Assembly (NCBI RefSeq): GCF_021545845.1
Contig: NZ_CP088923.1
Location: 2,728,001-2,792,000 of the forward strand
Direction: 5' to 3'
DNA from: Rhodanobacter thiooxydans
GTDB taxonomy: Bacteria; Pseudomonadota; Gammaproteobacteria; Xanthomonadales; Rhodanobacteraceae
DNA length: 64,000 nt
The notes under the pieces are model-generated. The model saw nothing but the letters and a program-made list of their open reading frames with translations. It was not told where the DNA came from and did no database searches. This document shows positions 22,876 to 32,134 of the stretch, piece after piece (the stretch's first letter is position 1; each line of letters opens with the position of its first letter). The position numbers and the translations under genes were made by a program.

Positions 22876-23571
22876 CTACGCGGCGGTGCCGAACAGCATG
22901 CCCACGCCAGTGGTGACCGCCATCGCCAGCGCGCCCCAGAACGTGATGCGCATGGCGCCGACGCCCATCTTCGCACCGCCGGCCCACGCCGCCACCGCGC
23001 CGAGCACGGCGAGGAACACCAGTGAAGTGGCGAACACCAGCCACAGCAAGCTCGCCGCCGGCGCCAGCGCCACCACCAGCAGCGGCAGCGCGGAACCCAC
23101 CGCGAAACTCAGCGCCGAGGCGCCGGCCGCCTGCAGCGGCCGCGCCTTCAACGTCTCGGTGATGCCCAGTTCGTCGCGGGCGTGGGCATCCAGCGCGTCG
23201 TGCGCCATCAGCTGGTCGGCCACCTGCCGCGCCAGCTGCGGGTCGAGTCCGCGGCCGACGTAGATCGTCGCCAGCTCGCGGTGCTCGGCCTCGGTCTGGG
23301 TCTGCAGCTCCAGATGCTCGCGCTCGAGTTCGGCGTGTTCGCTGTCGGCCTGCGAATGCACCGACACGTACTCACCGGCGGCCATCGACATCGCCCCCGC
23401 CACCAGCCCGGCGACGCCGGCGACCAGGATGTTCTGTCCGCTGGCATGCGCGGCGGCCACGCCCAGCACCAGGCTGGCGGTCGAGACGATGCCGTCGTTC
23501 GCGCCCAGCACCGCGGCGCGCAGCCAGCCGATGCGGTCGGTACGGTGTCGTTCGTGATGGTGTCGTGGCAT
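22876..23571 (-). CDS. VIT1/CCC1-type Fe2+/Mn2+ transporter family protein
   Basis: 231 residues from the ATG at 23569-23571, preferred because MPRHHHERHRTDRIGWLRAA leads straight into the family start; the longer frame to 23610 is possible. TM1 carries AAVLGANDGIVSTASLVLGV and TM2 GAMSMAAGEYVSVHSQADSE, the two VIT signatures. A soluble acidic helical region follows (about residues 75-150), then three C-terminal TM helices. It probably exports or sequesters Fe or Mn. The His-rich N-terminus may bind metal. Confidence 0.88.
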   Translation of the reverse strand: MPRHHHERHRTDRIGWLRAAVLGANDGIVSTASLVLGVAAAHASGQNILVAGVAGLVAGAMSMAAGEYVSVHSQADSEHAELEREHLELQTQTEAEHRELATIYVGRGLDPQLARQVADQLMAHDALDAHARDELGITETLKARPLQAAGASALSFAVGSALPLLVVALAPAASLLWLVFATSLVFLAVLGAVAAWAGGAKMGVGAMRITFWGALAMAVTTGVGMLFGTAA

Positions 23572-23655
23572 GCCGGTGATCCCGCGGGTCGGATGGTGCA
23601 TTGTGCGCAAGTTGACGCGCGGTGGCGCGAACGTATCTCGTCCCGCCAGGCGACG

Positions 23656-24702
23656 CTAGGCGCTGGCCTTCACGCCGCCCTTCAGAAGACCCAGGCGCAG
23701 CAGGCTCTCGGCGCTGGCGACCACGGCATCCTGCGGCGCGCGCGGCGACCAGCCCAGCACGCGTCGGGCCTTGGCGGCGCTGGCGTTCTTGCTCATGCCC
23801 AGCTCGGGCAGGATCTGCCGCACCGCGGGGTCGCGCAGCGCCGCCAGGCGCACCAGCCAGTTGGGCAACTGCCGCCTGGGCACCCGGCGCGCCGCTGCGC
23901 CCAGTTGCTGCCGCAGCGTCCGGGCGATCTCGCGAATCCACATGAAATCCCCCGCAACGGCGAGAAAGCGCTCGCCCGCGGCGGCCGGATCGGTCATGGC
24001 ACGCAGGTGCAGCTCGGCCACGTCGCGCACGTCGACCACGCCGAAGCACAGCTGCGGGCAGCCGGGCACGGCACCGTCCATCAGCCGCTGCACCAGCAGG
24101 ATCGAGGTGGAATAGTCCGGCCCCAGCACCGGGCCGAACACACCCACCGGATTGACCACCGCAAGCTCCAGCGTGCCGCCCTCGCGCGCAATGAAATCCC
24201 ACGCGGCGCGTTCGGCCAGGGTCTTGGACTTGACGTAGGGCAGCACGCCTTCACCGTCGAGGTCGGTCCAGTCCGTCTCGTCGAACGGCGCCGTCTGCGG
24301 CGCATGGCCGTAGCCGACCGCCGCGAACGAGGAGGTCAGCACCACGCGCCGCACGCCGGCGTCGCGCGCGGCGCGCAGCACGCGCAGCGCGCCATCGCGG
24401 GCGGGCGCGATCAGCTCGTCCTCGTGCTGCGGGAGGTCCGGCGGGAACGGCGAGGCCACGTGCAGCACATAGTCGCAACCGGCCACCGCTTGCGGCCAGC
24501 CGGCATCGCACTCCAGGTCGGCCTCGACGAAGGACAGCCGCTCGCCCGGCTCCGCCCCGCCCTGCTTCAGCATGGCGCGCACCGCGGCCTCGCGCCCGAG
24601 GCTGCGTACGCTGGTGCGCACGCGATGTCCCGCGGCCAGCAATTGCAGGATGCAGTGGCTGCCGATGAAACCCGACCCGCCGGTGACCAGTACCGTGCCC
24701 AT
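23656..24702 (-). CDS. extended SDR, dihydroflavonol-4-reductase-like
   Basis: 348 residues. The NAD(P)-binding motif GGSGFIGSH is at the N-terminus, the SDR catalytic serine region is VVLTSSFAAVGYG and the active site is YVKSK (YxxxK). Sequence style (VLHVASPFP, AVVNPVGVFGPVLG) matches the DFR/aldehyde-reductase group, which reduces aldehydes or ketones; the substrate is unknown. The glutathione S-transferase gene lies 44 bp upstream in the same direction, so they may be co-transcribed. Confidence 0.9.
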   Translation of the reverse strand: MGTVLVTGGSGFIGSHCILQLLAAGHRVRTSVRSLGREAAVRAMLKQGGAEPGERLSFVEADLECDAGWPQAVAGCDYVLHVASPFPPDLPQHEDELIAPARDGALRVLRAARDAGVRRVVLTSSFAAVGYGHAPQTAPFDETDWTDLDGEGVLPYVKSKTLAERAAWDFIAREGGTLELAVVNPVGVFGPVLGPDYSTSILLVQRLMDGAVPGCPQLCFGVVDVRDVAELHLRAMTDPAAAGERFLAVAGDFMWIREIARTLRQQLGAAARRVPRRQLPNWLVRLAALRDPAVRQILPELGMSKNASAAKARRVLGWSPRAPQDAVVASAESLLRLGLLKGGVKASA

Positions 24703-24746
24703 GACGACCCTCCCGAGGTGTCCGCTTGCCGCGCCGGACCGCGTGT

Positions 24747-25451
24747 TCAGCCGCGGCTGGGAATCTGCAGCCCGCGCTGTACCGCCGGCCGCGCCAGGCC
24801 GCGTTCAAGCCAGCCGCCGACGTGGGCGTAGCGGTCGTAGTCGACCAGCTCGCGCGCTTCGTACCAGGTGATCAGGTTGTTGACCCAGCCCAGCGTGGCG
24901 ATGTCGGCGATGCTGTACTCGTCGCCCATGATCCACTCGCGCCCGGCAAGGCGCCCGTCCAGCACGCCGAGCAGGCGCTTCGACTCGTTGACGTAGCGCG
25001 CCAGCGGCCGCTTGTCCTCGTACTCGCGGCCGGCGTATTTGTGGAAGAAGCCCAGCTGACCGAACATCGGCCCGATCGAGGCCATCTGGAAGAACAGCCA
25101 CTGGATCGTCTCCCAGCGCCGCGCCGGATCGGCGCTCAGGAACTGGCCGCTCTTCTCTGCCAGGTACAGCAGGATCGCGCCCGACTCGAACAACGCCAGC
25201 GGCTCGCCGCCGGGGCCGGTGGGGTCGATGATCGCGGGGATCTTGCCGTTGGGGTTGAGCGCGAGGAACTCCGGCGTATGGCTCTCGTCGTTGCCGATGT
25301 CGACCAGATGCGGCTCGTATGGCAACCCGGTCTCCTCCAGCATGATCGACACCTTCACCCCGTTCGGCGTGCTGAGCGAATAGAGCTGGATGCGCTCCGG
25401 ATGCCGTGCTGGCCAGCGCGTGTTGACGGGAAAATCGGATAGCCGGGTCAC
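24747..25451 (-). CDS. glutathione S-transferase, YghU/YfcG-like
   Basis: 234 residues. The thioredoxin-like N-terminal domain has IQLYSLSTPNGVKVSIMLEE, and the TPNGxK motif is that of Nu-class YfcG/YghU proteins, which have disulfide-bond reductase activity with glutathione. NPNGKIPAIID and LFESGAILLYLAEK complete the G-site. The helical C-terminal domain has the N-capping box region YSIADIATLGWV. It lies upstream of the SDR gene. Confidence 0.92.
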   Translation of the reverse strand: MTRLSDFPVNTRWPARHPERIQLYSLSTPNGVKVSIMLEETGLPYEPHLVDIGNDESHTPEFLALNPNGKIPAIIDPTGPGGEPLALFESGAILLYLAEKSGQFLSADPARRWETIQWLFFQMASIGPMFGQLGFFHKYAGREYEDKRPLARYVNESKRLLGVLDGRLAGREWIMGDEYSIADIATLGWVNNLITWYEARELVDYDRYAHVGGWLERGLARPAVQRGLQIPSRG

Positions 25452-25577
25452 GTGGTACTCCTGCGGGGCGGGGAAAGCGCACGGTAAGTTGTCCCGCCAG
25501 CGGGTTCAACCCGCGCTGCTGGCGCGATGCCGGCGTTGCCACCGCGGACGCCGTGTTTCACGCGACCACACGGCGGA

Positions 25578-26261
25578 TCACGCCGGCGCCCGGCGCCATG
25601 ACCAGAACCCGATATCGCGCCGGTGGCGATAGCCCATCCGCTCGTACATCGACTCCGCGCGCCGGTTCTGGTGGCTCACGTGCAGGAACGGCAGGCGGCC
25701 GCGTTCGAGGTTGTCGTTCGACAGCAGCGCCAGCAGCCGGCGCGCATAGCCACGGCCGGTGAAGTCGGGGTGCGTGCATACCGCGCTGATCTCCTGCTGC
25801 GCCTCCATGCCCAGTCGCTCGCCGATCATCGCCGCCAGCCGGCCGTCCTGGTAGATGCCGAAGTAGCGGCCCAGTTCCATCGTGCGCGGCCGGAAGTAGT
25901 GCGGATACACCAGCGCGGTCAACGCCAGCACGTCGGCGCGATGCGCCGCGGTCAACTCGACCACTGGCGGTCCGTCGACCGCCGTGATCGGCGCCGGACA
26001 CACCATCTGCGCCAGCGGAGCGAACGCCTCGAGCGTCCCGCCGCGCGGCGACGACGGCGCCACGCCCAGCAGGTAGACCGACTCGCCTGGCTCGACCAGC
26101 GACGCCAGCGCCCCGGTCATGTCCGCCTCCGCGCTGGCCAAGCCGAGGAATGGAGCAAAAGCCGCGGGATAACGCGCCACGTCGCCGTGGCGCAGCGCGA
26201 TGGCCCGGTGCCGGCTGCACAACGCGGACCAGAACGGGTTGTCGAGCTCGGCCGGGTTCAT
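25578..26261 (-). CDS. GNAT family N-acetyltransferase
   Basis: 227 residues. The N-terminal half is unassigned; the C-terminal half is an FR47-like GNAT domain with the acetyl-CoA loop ISAVCTHPDFTGRGYARRLL (R/Q-x-x-G-x-G/A), followed by FLHVSHQNRRAESMYERMGY. The target is unknown. The next coding gene in this direction starts about 130 bp away, so it is probably monocistronic. Confidence 0.88.
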   Translation of the reverse strand: MNPAELDNPFWSALCSRHRAIALRHGDVARYPAAFAPFLGLASAEADMTGALASLVEPGESVYLLGVAPSSPRGGTLEAFAPLAQMVCPAPITAVDGPPVVELTAAHRADVLALTALVYPHYFRPRTMELGRYFGIYQDGRLAAMIGERLGMEAQQEISAVCTHPDFTGRGYARRLLALLSNDNLERGRLPFLHVSHQNRRAESMYERMGYRHRRDIGFWSWRRAPA

Positions 26262-26302
26262 GCCGCCATGCTAGCGCGCCGCTGCAGCGCCGGCGGCGCC
26301 AG

Positions 26303-26680
26303 TCACAGCACCTGGCAGGCTTCCAGGTAATTGCCGTCCGGGTCGGTGAAGCCGAAAAAACGCACGCCGGCGCCCGTCCCCACTGGCTCGGGCGTACCGC
26401 CGTGAGCCGTCACGAAGGCATGCGCGGCGTCGGCGTCCGCGACCGCCAGAATCGGATAGGTTCCCGCGCGTCCCGTCGTGGCGTGGCCGGTTTCCTGGAG
26501 CTTGCGTTGCCACAAGGTGAGGCTGGTATCGCCGAGCGGCAGCACCGCCAATCCTTCGCCACCTTCGAAATAGATCGGCTCGACCGCCAGCAGGCGCTGG
26601 TACCACGGCAAGGCATGGGCGAGATCGCGCACGCGCACGATGACCGTGCCGATGCGCAGGAATGGCGTGGTGGCTGGCAT
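26303..26680 (-). CDS. glyoxalase/VOC family protein
   Basis: From the ATG at 26678-26680 (MPATTPFLRIGTVIVRVRDL) it has 125 residues, one two-module VOC domain. VRDLAHALPWYQRLLAVEPI and the C-terminal FFGFTDPDGNYLEACQVL are typical of the superfamily, the latter containing the Glu metal ligand. The frame stays open upstream to 26767 but without VOC similarity. It follows the amidohydrolase gene by about 95 bp on the same strand. No substrate can be proposed. Confidence 0.85.
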   Translation of the reverse strand: MPATTPFLRIGTVIVRVRDLAHALPWYQRLLAVEPIYFEGGEGLAVLPLGDTSLTLWQRKLQETGHATTGRAGTYPILAVADADAAHAFVTAHGGTPEPVGTGAGVRFFGFTDPDGNYLEACQVL

Positions 26681-26776
26681 GCATGTCCCCCGGCAAGAGT
26701 CCCCGCAGGGGCGTCCGGCGATCGTCCGGGCCGGGGCGGAGAAACTCAAGTGCTCCACGCCCGGCAAGGGCCTGCG

Positions 26777-28273
26777 CTAGCGCAGGCCCACCGTGCCGTT
26801 CGCCGCCTTCACCAGCTTGGCCGGGTCGTAGCCCATGCCGTCCTTGAACACCAGTTCGACCTTCTCGATGTCCTTGATGTTCTCGGCCGGATTGCCGTCG
26901 AGCAGCACCAGGTCGGCGGCCTTGCCCACCTCGATCGAGCCGATGCGCTGGTCCTCGCCCATGAAGCGGGCGCCGTTGAGGGTGGCGATCTGGATCGCCT
27001 GCAACGGGGTGAATCCAGCCTCGACCAGCAGTTCCACTTCGCGCTGGTCGCCGTAGCCGGCGATCACGCCGCCATAGCCGGTGGGGTCCAGGCCGGCCAG
27101 CAGGGTGCCGCCCTGCTGCACGAACGCATGCTCGAAATCCTGCTCCAGCTTGAACACCTTCGGCCACGGCGAATCGTGCATGCCGGCGATGCGCTCGCGG
27201 CTCGCCAGGTACTCCACTCGCGTTTCCGGCAGCATCGCATCCAGCACGCGCTGATCCACCGGCGCGCGGCCGGGCACGAAGGTCTCGAACACCGGCAGGG
27301 TCGAGGTGATCGCCACATGCTTCGCCACCAGGGTCCTGATCAACTGCTGGATGCGCGGATCGTCCACGCGCATCGTCGCCAGCTGGGCCAGCGCGGCCTT
27401 GGTGTCGGGGCAGACATCGGGCTGCTTGCCGGCGCTGAATTCGGTGTCCACCGGCAAGCCGTGCTCCAGGTCATCGATGCCAAGCCCGACCGCCTCGGTG
27501 AAACCGATCGCGCACAGGTGGCCGGTCACCTGCACGTGCTTCGCGTGCGCCACCGCGATCGCCGCGGACAGCTCGGCGCGGGTGATGTGCATGTATGCCT
27601 TGAACGAGGTTGCGCCCTCGCCGATCCAGTAGTTGACCGTCTCGGTGGCGTCGGCCGCATCGGCCAGCTCGTGCATCTGCGGCGTGAAGCTGCCCTTGCC
27701 TTCCAGGTACGGCCCGGTGGTGTGCATCTTCGGTCCGGGGATCTTGCCGGCGTCGATCGCCTTCTTCAGCTCCAGGTCGGTGTACGGCTCGGTGCTGCCG
27801 GTGGTGCGGATACTGGTGACGCCGCCGGCCAGGTACAGCTTGGGAAAGCTCGATGCCTGCTCGGGATAGATCGCATCCTTCGCCTCCGGATTCACCTTCG
27901 GCGCCGGATAGAACATGTGGTCGTGCATGCCGACCAGGCCGGGGATCAGCGTGTGCCCGCTGCCGTCGATCACGGTCGCGCCCTTCGGCAGCTTCACGTG
28001 CCTGCCGAGCGCCGCGATCAGGCCGTCGCGCAGCAGCACCGTCTGCTTCTCCCGCGCCGGCGTGCCGTGGCCGTCGATCACCCGCACATGGGTGATCGCG
28101 ATCAGCGGCTGCGCGTACTTCACGTACTGCAACGTCCGCGCCGACAGCTGCGGCGCCTGCGCCCAGGCAGACGAAACGGCGCACAGCCCGGCCAGCGCAG
28201 TGACCAGCAAGGCATCCCGGCGGGTACGTGGTGGCGCCAGGACGGGCGCGAGGCGGCGGGCTTGCACGGGCAT
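26777..28273 (-). CDS. secreted amidohydrolase (imidazolonepropionase-like, metal-dependent)
   Basis: 498 residues with an N-terminal signal (hydrophobic stretch LLVTALAGLCAVSSAWAQA), so periplasmic. Amidohydrolase TIM barrel: metal-binding H-x-H in VGMHDHMFY, lysine in TSFKAYMHITRAE, His in VTGHLCAIG and LEHGLPV, and the last Asp in LLAGLDPTGYGG. The outer beta sandwich is represented by VIDGHGTPAREKQTVLLRDG and GKAADLVLLDGNPAENI. Related enzymes are Xaa-Pro dipeptidases or amidases. Not part of the Hut pathway despite the fold name. Confidence 0.88.
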   Translation of the reverse strand: MPVQARRLAPVLAPPRTRRDALLVTALAGLCAVSSAWAQAPQLSARTLQYVKYAQPLIAITHVRVIDGHGTPAREKQTVLLRDGLIAALGRHVKLPKGATVIDGSGHTLIPGLVGMHDHMFYPAPKVNPEAKDAIYPEQASSFPKLYLAGGVTSIRTTGSTEPYTDLELKKAIDAGKIPGPKMHTTGPYLEGKGSFTPQMHELADAADATETVNYWIGEGATSFKAYMHITRAELSAAIAVAHAKHVQVTGHLCAIGFTEAVGLGIDDLEHGLPVDTEFSAGKQPDVCPDTKAALAQLATMRVDDPRIQQLIRTLVAKHVAITSTLPVFETFVPGRAPVDQRVLDAMLPETRVEYLASRERIAGMHDSPWPKVFKLEQDFEHAFVQQGGTLLAGLDPTGYGGVIAGYGDQREVELLVEAGFTPLQAIQIATLNGARFMGEDQRIGSIEVGKAADLVLLDGNPAENIKDIEKVELVFKDGMGYDPAKLVKAANGTVGLR

Positions 28274-28418
28274 GGTCGGGTTCCCCAGTGGCAGGGCGGG
28301 CAGCAGCCCGCGAGCGCGCCAAGTTACTCCGATGAAATCCGCGATGTCACAATGGCACGACGTCGTTCCGTCTGCCTGCGCTCTGTTTTCAGGCCCGCCG
28401 CGCCCTCATATCCAGCCG

Positions 28419-29252
28419 ATGACTCCGTTGCAGCAATTCCTCGAAGCCCATCCGCGCCTGTTCGTGCTGACCGGCGCCGGCTGCAGCACCGCCTCGGGCA
28501 TTCCCGACTACCGCGACCGCGACGGCCAATGGAAGCGTCCGCCGCCGGTGAACTACAGCGCGTTCATGCATGAGCCAGCGACGCGCCAGCGCTACTGGGC
28601 ACGCAGCATGGTCGGCTGGCGGCGCTTCGGCAGTGCGCAACCGAACGCCGCGCACCACGCCCTGGCCACGCTGGAGCAACGCGGGCAGGTCGAGTTGCTG
28701 GTGACGCAGAACGTGGATCGCCTGCACCAGCGTGCCGGCAGCGAACGGGTGCTCGACCTACACGGCCGCCTCGACGAGGTGCGCTGCATGGGCTGCGACT
28801 GGCGAGGCGCCCGCCATGCGTTCCAGCAGCGGCTGCTCGAGCGCAACCCGGCCTGGGCGCAGCTTGATGCCGTCGACGCGCCGGACGGCGACGCCGAGCT
28901 GGAAGGCCTCGACTTCGCGTCGTTCGAGGTACCGCCCTGTCCGCGCTGCGGCGGCATCGTGAAGCCCGACGTGGTGTTCTTCGGCGAGGCGGTGCCGCGT
29001 GAGCGCGTGGAGACCGCCACGCGCGCCTGGCAGGCCGCCGATGCGGTACTGGTGGTGGGTTCCTCGCTGATGGTCTATTCCGGCTACCGCTTCGTGGCGG
29101 CCGCCGCGCAGGCAGGCAAGCCGGTGGCCGCGGTGACGCTGGGCCGCACCCGTGCCGATGCGCTGCTCACCCTGAAGGTCGACGCGCCCTGCCAGGAAGC
29201 GCTGGCGTTCCTGCGCGCGAGCGAGCCGGCGGCCGCCGTACCGCTGCCCTAG
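28419..29252 (+). CDS. NAD-dependent protein deacylase, Sir2 family
   Basis: 277 residues from the ATG at 28419. NAD-binding GAGCSTASGIPDYRD, TQNVDRLHQRAGS and catalytic His in VLDLHGRLDEV. The structural zinc pairs are CMGC and CPRC. Sequence style is class II (SIRT4-like). A CATATC-like box ends 6 nt before the start. The stop codon TAG (29250-29252) coincides with the first bases of the 166-bp inverted-repeat element that follows. Confidence 0.93.
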   Translation: MTPLQQFLEAHPRLFVLTGAGCSTASGIPDYRDRDGQWKRPPPVNYSAFMHEPATRQRYWARSMVGWRRFGSAQPNAAHHALATLEQRGQVELLVTQNVDRLHQRAGSERVLDLHGRLDEVRCMGCDWRGARHAFQQRLLERNPAWAQLDAVDAPDGDAELEGLDFASFEVPPCPRCGGIVKPDVVFFGEAVPRERVETATRAWQAADAVLVVGSSLMVYSGYRFVAAAAQAGKPVAAVTLGRTRADALLTLKVDAPCQEALAFLRASEPAAAVPLP

Positions 29253-29415
29253 GAGCGTGGGCGGCAGAAACACAAGCGGCTGCGGCTGCGCCGTTTTGGC
29301 CACCTTCCGCGCCGATTTTTGGCCCATAGAACCACTATGGGCCGGCAAACCGTCACGCAAGCTGGCTCAAAACGGCTTTGCCTCGCCTGCTTGGTTTCTA
29401 CCGCCCACGCTCCTA
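29250..29415. mobile_element. 166-bp MITE-like element with 22-bp terminal inverted repeats
   Basis: The ends TAGGAGCGTGGGCGGCAGAA and the inverted TTCTACCGCCCACGCTCCTA match over 22 bp with one mismatch. In the middle GGCCCATAG and CTATGGGCC form a 9-bp hairpin. There is no open frame of note. The left end provides the sir2 stop codon; the right end abuts the truncated ArsR-like remnant. The size, structure and truncated neighbour suggest a non-autonomous mobile palindrome. Confidence 0.75.
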
Positions 29416-29416
29416 G

Positions 29417-29545
29417 CGCGCCGGCCGCGAAAGCCTGTACGCGCTCGACCCGCAGCCGCTCGGCGAACTGCGCGATTACATCGACCTGGTGTCGAGCCAG
29501 TGGGACGACGCGCTGGCGCGGCTGAAACCCTTCGTGGAGAAGTGA
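29417..29545 (+). pseudogene. C-terminal remnant of an ArsR-family regulator
   Basis: The frame after the element reads RAGRESLYALDPQPLGELRD and ends WDDALARLKPFVEK-stop, 42 codons. This matches the end of ArsR regulators of the type that precede SRPBCC genes (LYALDPAPLAEL...W..RL..L). The winged helix and the start codon are missing, cut exactly at the edge of the 166-bp element. An SRPBCC gene of the kind usually paired with such ArsR proteins is 2.6 kb downstream. Confidence 0.7.
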
Positions 29546-29554
29546 GCTGGCCAG

Positions 29555-30034
29555 TCAGCTGGTGTGATCGAGGATGATCTTCCAGCCGTCGGCGGTCTTT
29601 TCCCACAGCAGCGAGAACACGCCATCGTCCTGCGCCACCTCGCCGTGCGTCGCGCGGTCGAGGTGGAAGCGGCCGGTCACCACGGCGTAGCGCGGCTCGC
29701 CGCCGGCGCCCGGCAGCAGGCGCACGTCCAGCTCGGAGAAGCTGAGCCGGCCCATCTGCTGCGCCGTCGCGTAGTGCCTGCGGTAACTGTCGAGAATGCT
29801 GCGATAGCCCTTGCGCACGCTGCTGCCGATGAAGGTGGTGTCCGGCGCGTCCTTGTAGCCGCGCATGTAGCCTTCCACGTCGCCGCGGTTCCACGCCGCG
29901 GCCTGCTGCGCCATCACCTGGCGGATCGCCGCGGCCTCGCCGCCGGCGCTGGCCGCGTGGCCGGGAACCGTCCCGCCCAGGCCAGCCACCGCCAGCAACA
30001 TCCCGAGTCCGATAAGCCATGGCCTGGTCGTCAT
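29555..30034 (-). CDS. secreted SnoaL-like/DUF4440 protein
   Basis: 159 residues from the ATG at 30032-30034, chosen because MTTRPWLIGLGMLLAVAGLG is a good signal peptide (probable cut after GHA). The remainder is a cone-shaped alpha+beta fold with AAIRQVMAQQAAAWNRGDVE, YMRGYKDAPDTTFIG and a C-terminal LLWEKTADGWKIILDHTS, the pattern of DUF4440 proteins. The function is unknown, probably small-ligand binding or a steroid-isomerase-like role. It is divergent from the DUF885 lipoprotein gene. Confidence 0.8.
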   Translation of the reverse strand: MTTRPWLIGLGMLLAVAGLGGTVPGHAASAGGEAAAIRQVMAQQAAAWNRGDVEGYMRGYKDAPDTTFIGSSVRKGYRSILDSYRRHYATAQQMGRLSFSELDVRLLPGAGGEPRYAVVTGRFHLDRATHGEVAQDDGVFSLLWEKTADGWKIILDHTS

Positions 30035-30249
30035 GCCGCGCCCCTCGCACCGTGTGGTGGCCAGTATCACCCGTCAGCTGGCGGGCAGGAACCGCAAGCC
30101 CTTCCGATGCGGGCTTGCGCGGCCCCATCGCCGGAGCGGCATCGAAAGGCGGATGCGCTCGCCGCTTCGGCGCGTCATCGACGCGAAGCAGGTTGCACTC
30201 GATCACCGCGCTACCTACTCTCGACAGTCCTTGTCATGGAGCCGTCTGC

Positions 30250-32055
30250 ATGCCCCCGATCCGCCTCATCACGCTGTGCGCCGCGGCGACCGCCGCACTC
30301 GTTGCCGGCTGCAACCGGGAAGCTCCCCGCGCGCCCGCCGCCGCTACGCCGCCTGCCAGCGTGGCAACGGCCAACGACAACGCCAGGCTGGATGCCGCCG
30401 TCGACGGCTTCATCGACGGCATGTTCAAGCGCTACCCCACCTTTGCCGCCAATGCCGGCAGGCACGAGTTCGACGGCAAGCTGCCCGACTACAGTCCGGC
30501 CGGGTTGAAGGCGGATGCCGACTGGCTGCATGCCGAGCGCGACCGCTTCGCCGCGTTCGGCGACGACCGGCTCGACCAGAGCGGCCGCTTCCACCGCGAC
30601 TACGTGCTCGCGGTGATCGACGGCCAGCTATTCTGGCTGGAGGACTCAGGCTTTCCATACAGCAACCCGGCCTTCTACACCAGCGACCTGTCGCCCAGCA
30701 TGTACCTGACGCGCCCCTACGCACCGCTGCCGCAACGCATGGCGGCGTTCGTCGCCTACCAGGAAGCGCTGCCTCGCGCCGTCGCCCAGATCAGGGCGAA
30801 CTTCAGGCTGCCGCTGCCGGCGTCGTACATCGAGCTGGGCGTGAACAGTTTCGGCGGGTTCGCCAGCTTCTTCCGCAACGACGTCCCGGCGATCTTCGCC
30901 GGCGTCAAGGATGACGCCCTGCAAGCCCGCTTCAAGGCATCCAACGCCGCCGCGATCAAGGCCACGCAGGATCTCGCCGACTGGCTGAAGGCGCAGCAGC
31001 CCCACGCCACCCATGACTACGCGCTGGGCGCGGCGAAGTTCTCCAAAATGCTGCATGCCACCGAGCTGGTCGACCTGCCGCTGGACCGCCTCAAGGCCAT
31101 CGGCGAGTCGGACCTGCAGCGCAACCTCGACGCGCTCAAGGCCGCCTGCGACAAGTTTGCGCCGGGCCAATCACTGAGCGCGTGCGTCGACAAGGAGGGT
31201 GCACACAAGCCTGCCGGCGGTGCCGTGGAAGGCGCGCGTGCGCAACTCGTGGGCCTGCGCCAGTTCATCGTCGACAAGGATCTGGTGACCATCCCCGGTC
31301 CCGAGCAGGCCCAGGTCCAGGAAGCGCCGCCGTTCAACCGCTGGAACTTCGCCTACATCGAGATCCCCGGCCCGTACGAGAAGAACCTGCCGTCGGTGTA
31401 CTACATCGCCCCACCGAATCCAGCCTGGAGCAAGGCCGACCAGTTGGCCTACATACCGGGCAAGGCCGACCTGCTGTTCACGTCTTCGCACGAAGTGTGG
31501 CCGGGGCACTTCCTGCAGTTCCTGCACGCCAACCGCGCGCACTGGAAATTCGGCCAGCTGTTCGTCGGCTACGCCTTCTCCGAAGGCTGGGCGCACTACG
31601 CCGAGGAGATGATGTTCGACGCCGGCCTGGACGGCGCCACACCGGAGGTCCACATCGGCCAGCTCACCAACGCCCTGCTGCGCGACGTGCGCTACCTCTC
31701 CGCCATCGGCCTGCACACCGGCGGCATGACCGTCACCCAGTCCGAGCAGATGTTCCGCGACAAGGCCTTCCAGGACCCGGGCAACGCCCGCCAGCAGGCA
31801 GCCCGCGGCACCTACGACCCGGCCTACCTGAACTACACCCTGGGCAAGCTGATGATCATGCAGCTGCGCCAGGACTGGATCGCCGCGCACCCGGGCCCGA
31901 ACGCGCTGAAGGCGTTCCACGACCAGTTTCTCAGCTACGGCGGCCCGCCGATCCCGCTGGTGCGTGCGCAGATGCTGGGCGGCAAGCCGGAGGCCAGGCT
32001 GTGGACGGCGCCGGCGAAGGCCGCGGCGGGAACGGCAGCGGCCACGTCCAGGTAA
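30250..32055 (+). CDS. DUF885 family lipoprotein, probable zinc metallopeptidase
   Basis: 601 residues from the ATG at 30250. The lipobox LVAGC follows a short hydrophobic stretch, so it is a lipoprotein of the envelope. The C-terminal half carries HEVWPGHFLQF (HExxxGH zinc site) and EGWAHYAEEMM (third ligand and family signature) of DUF885. The substrate is unknown; family members are thought to be peptidases. GGAG 13 nt before the start is a possible ribosome binding site. Confidence 0.88.
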   Translation: MPPIRLITLCAAATAALVAGCNREAPRAPAAATPPASVATANDNARLDAAVDGFIDGMFKRYPTFAANAGRHEFDGKLPDYSPAGLKADADWLHAERDRFAAFGDDRLDQSGRFHRDYVLAVIDGQLFWLEDSGFPYSNPAFYTSDLSPSMYLTRPYAPLPQRMAAFVAYQEALPRAVAQIRANFRLPLPASYIELGVNSFGGFASFFRNDVPAIFAGVKDDALQARFKASNAAAIKATQDLADWLKAQQPHATHDYALGAAKFSKMLHATELVDLPLDRLKAIGESDLQRNLDALKAACDKFAPGQSLSACVDKEGAHKPAGGAVEGARAQLVGLRQFIVDKDLVTIPGPEQAQVQEAPPFNRWNFAYIEIPGPYEKNLPSVYYIAPPNPAWSKADQLAYIPGKADLLFTSSHEVWPGHFLQFLHANRAHWKFGQLFVGYAFSEGWAHYAEEMMFDAGLDGATPEVHIGQLTNALLRDVRYLSAIGLHTGGMTVTQSEQMFRDKAFQDPGNARQQAARGTYDPAYLNYTLGKLMIMQLRQDWIAAHPGPNALKAFHDQFLSYGGPPIPLVRAQMLGGKPEARLWTAPAKAAAGTAAATSR

Positions 32056-32134
32056 GGGCCAGGCGCCCGGTCGATCTTCGCCCTGCCCGTTCGTCGTGCA
32101 GGGTGAGGGCCGTCCTCCGCCACGGAAAACCATC

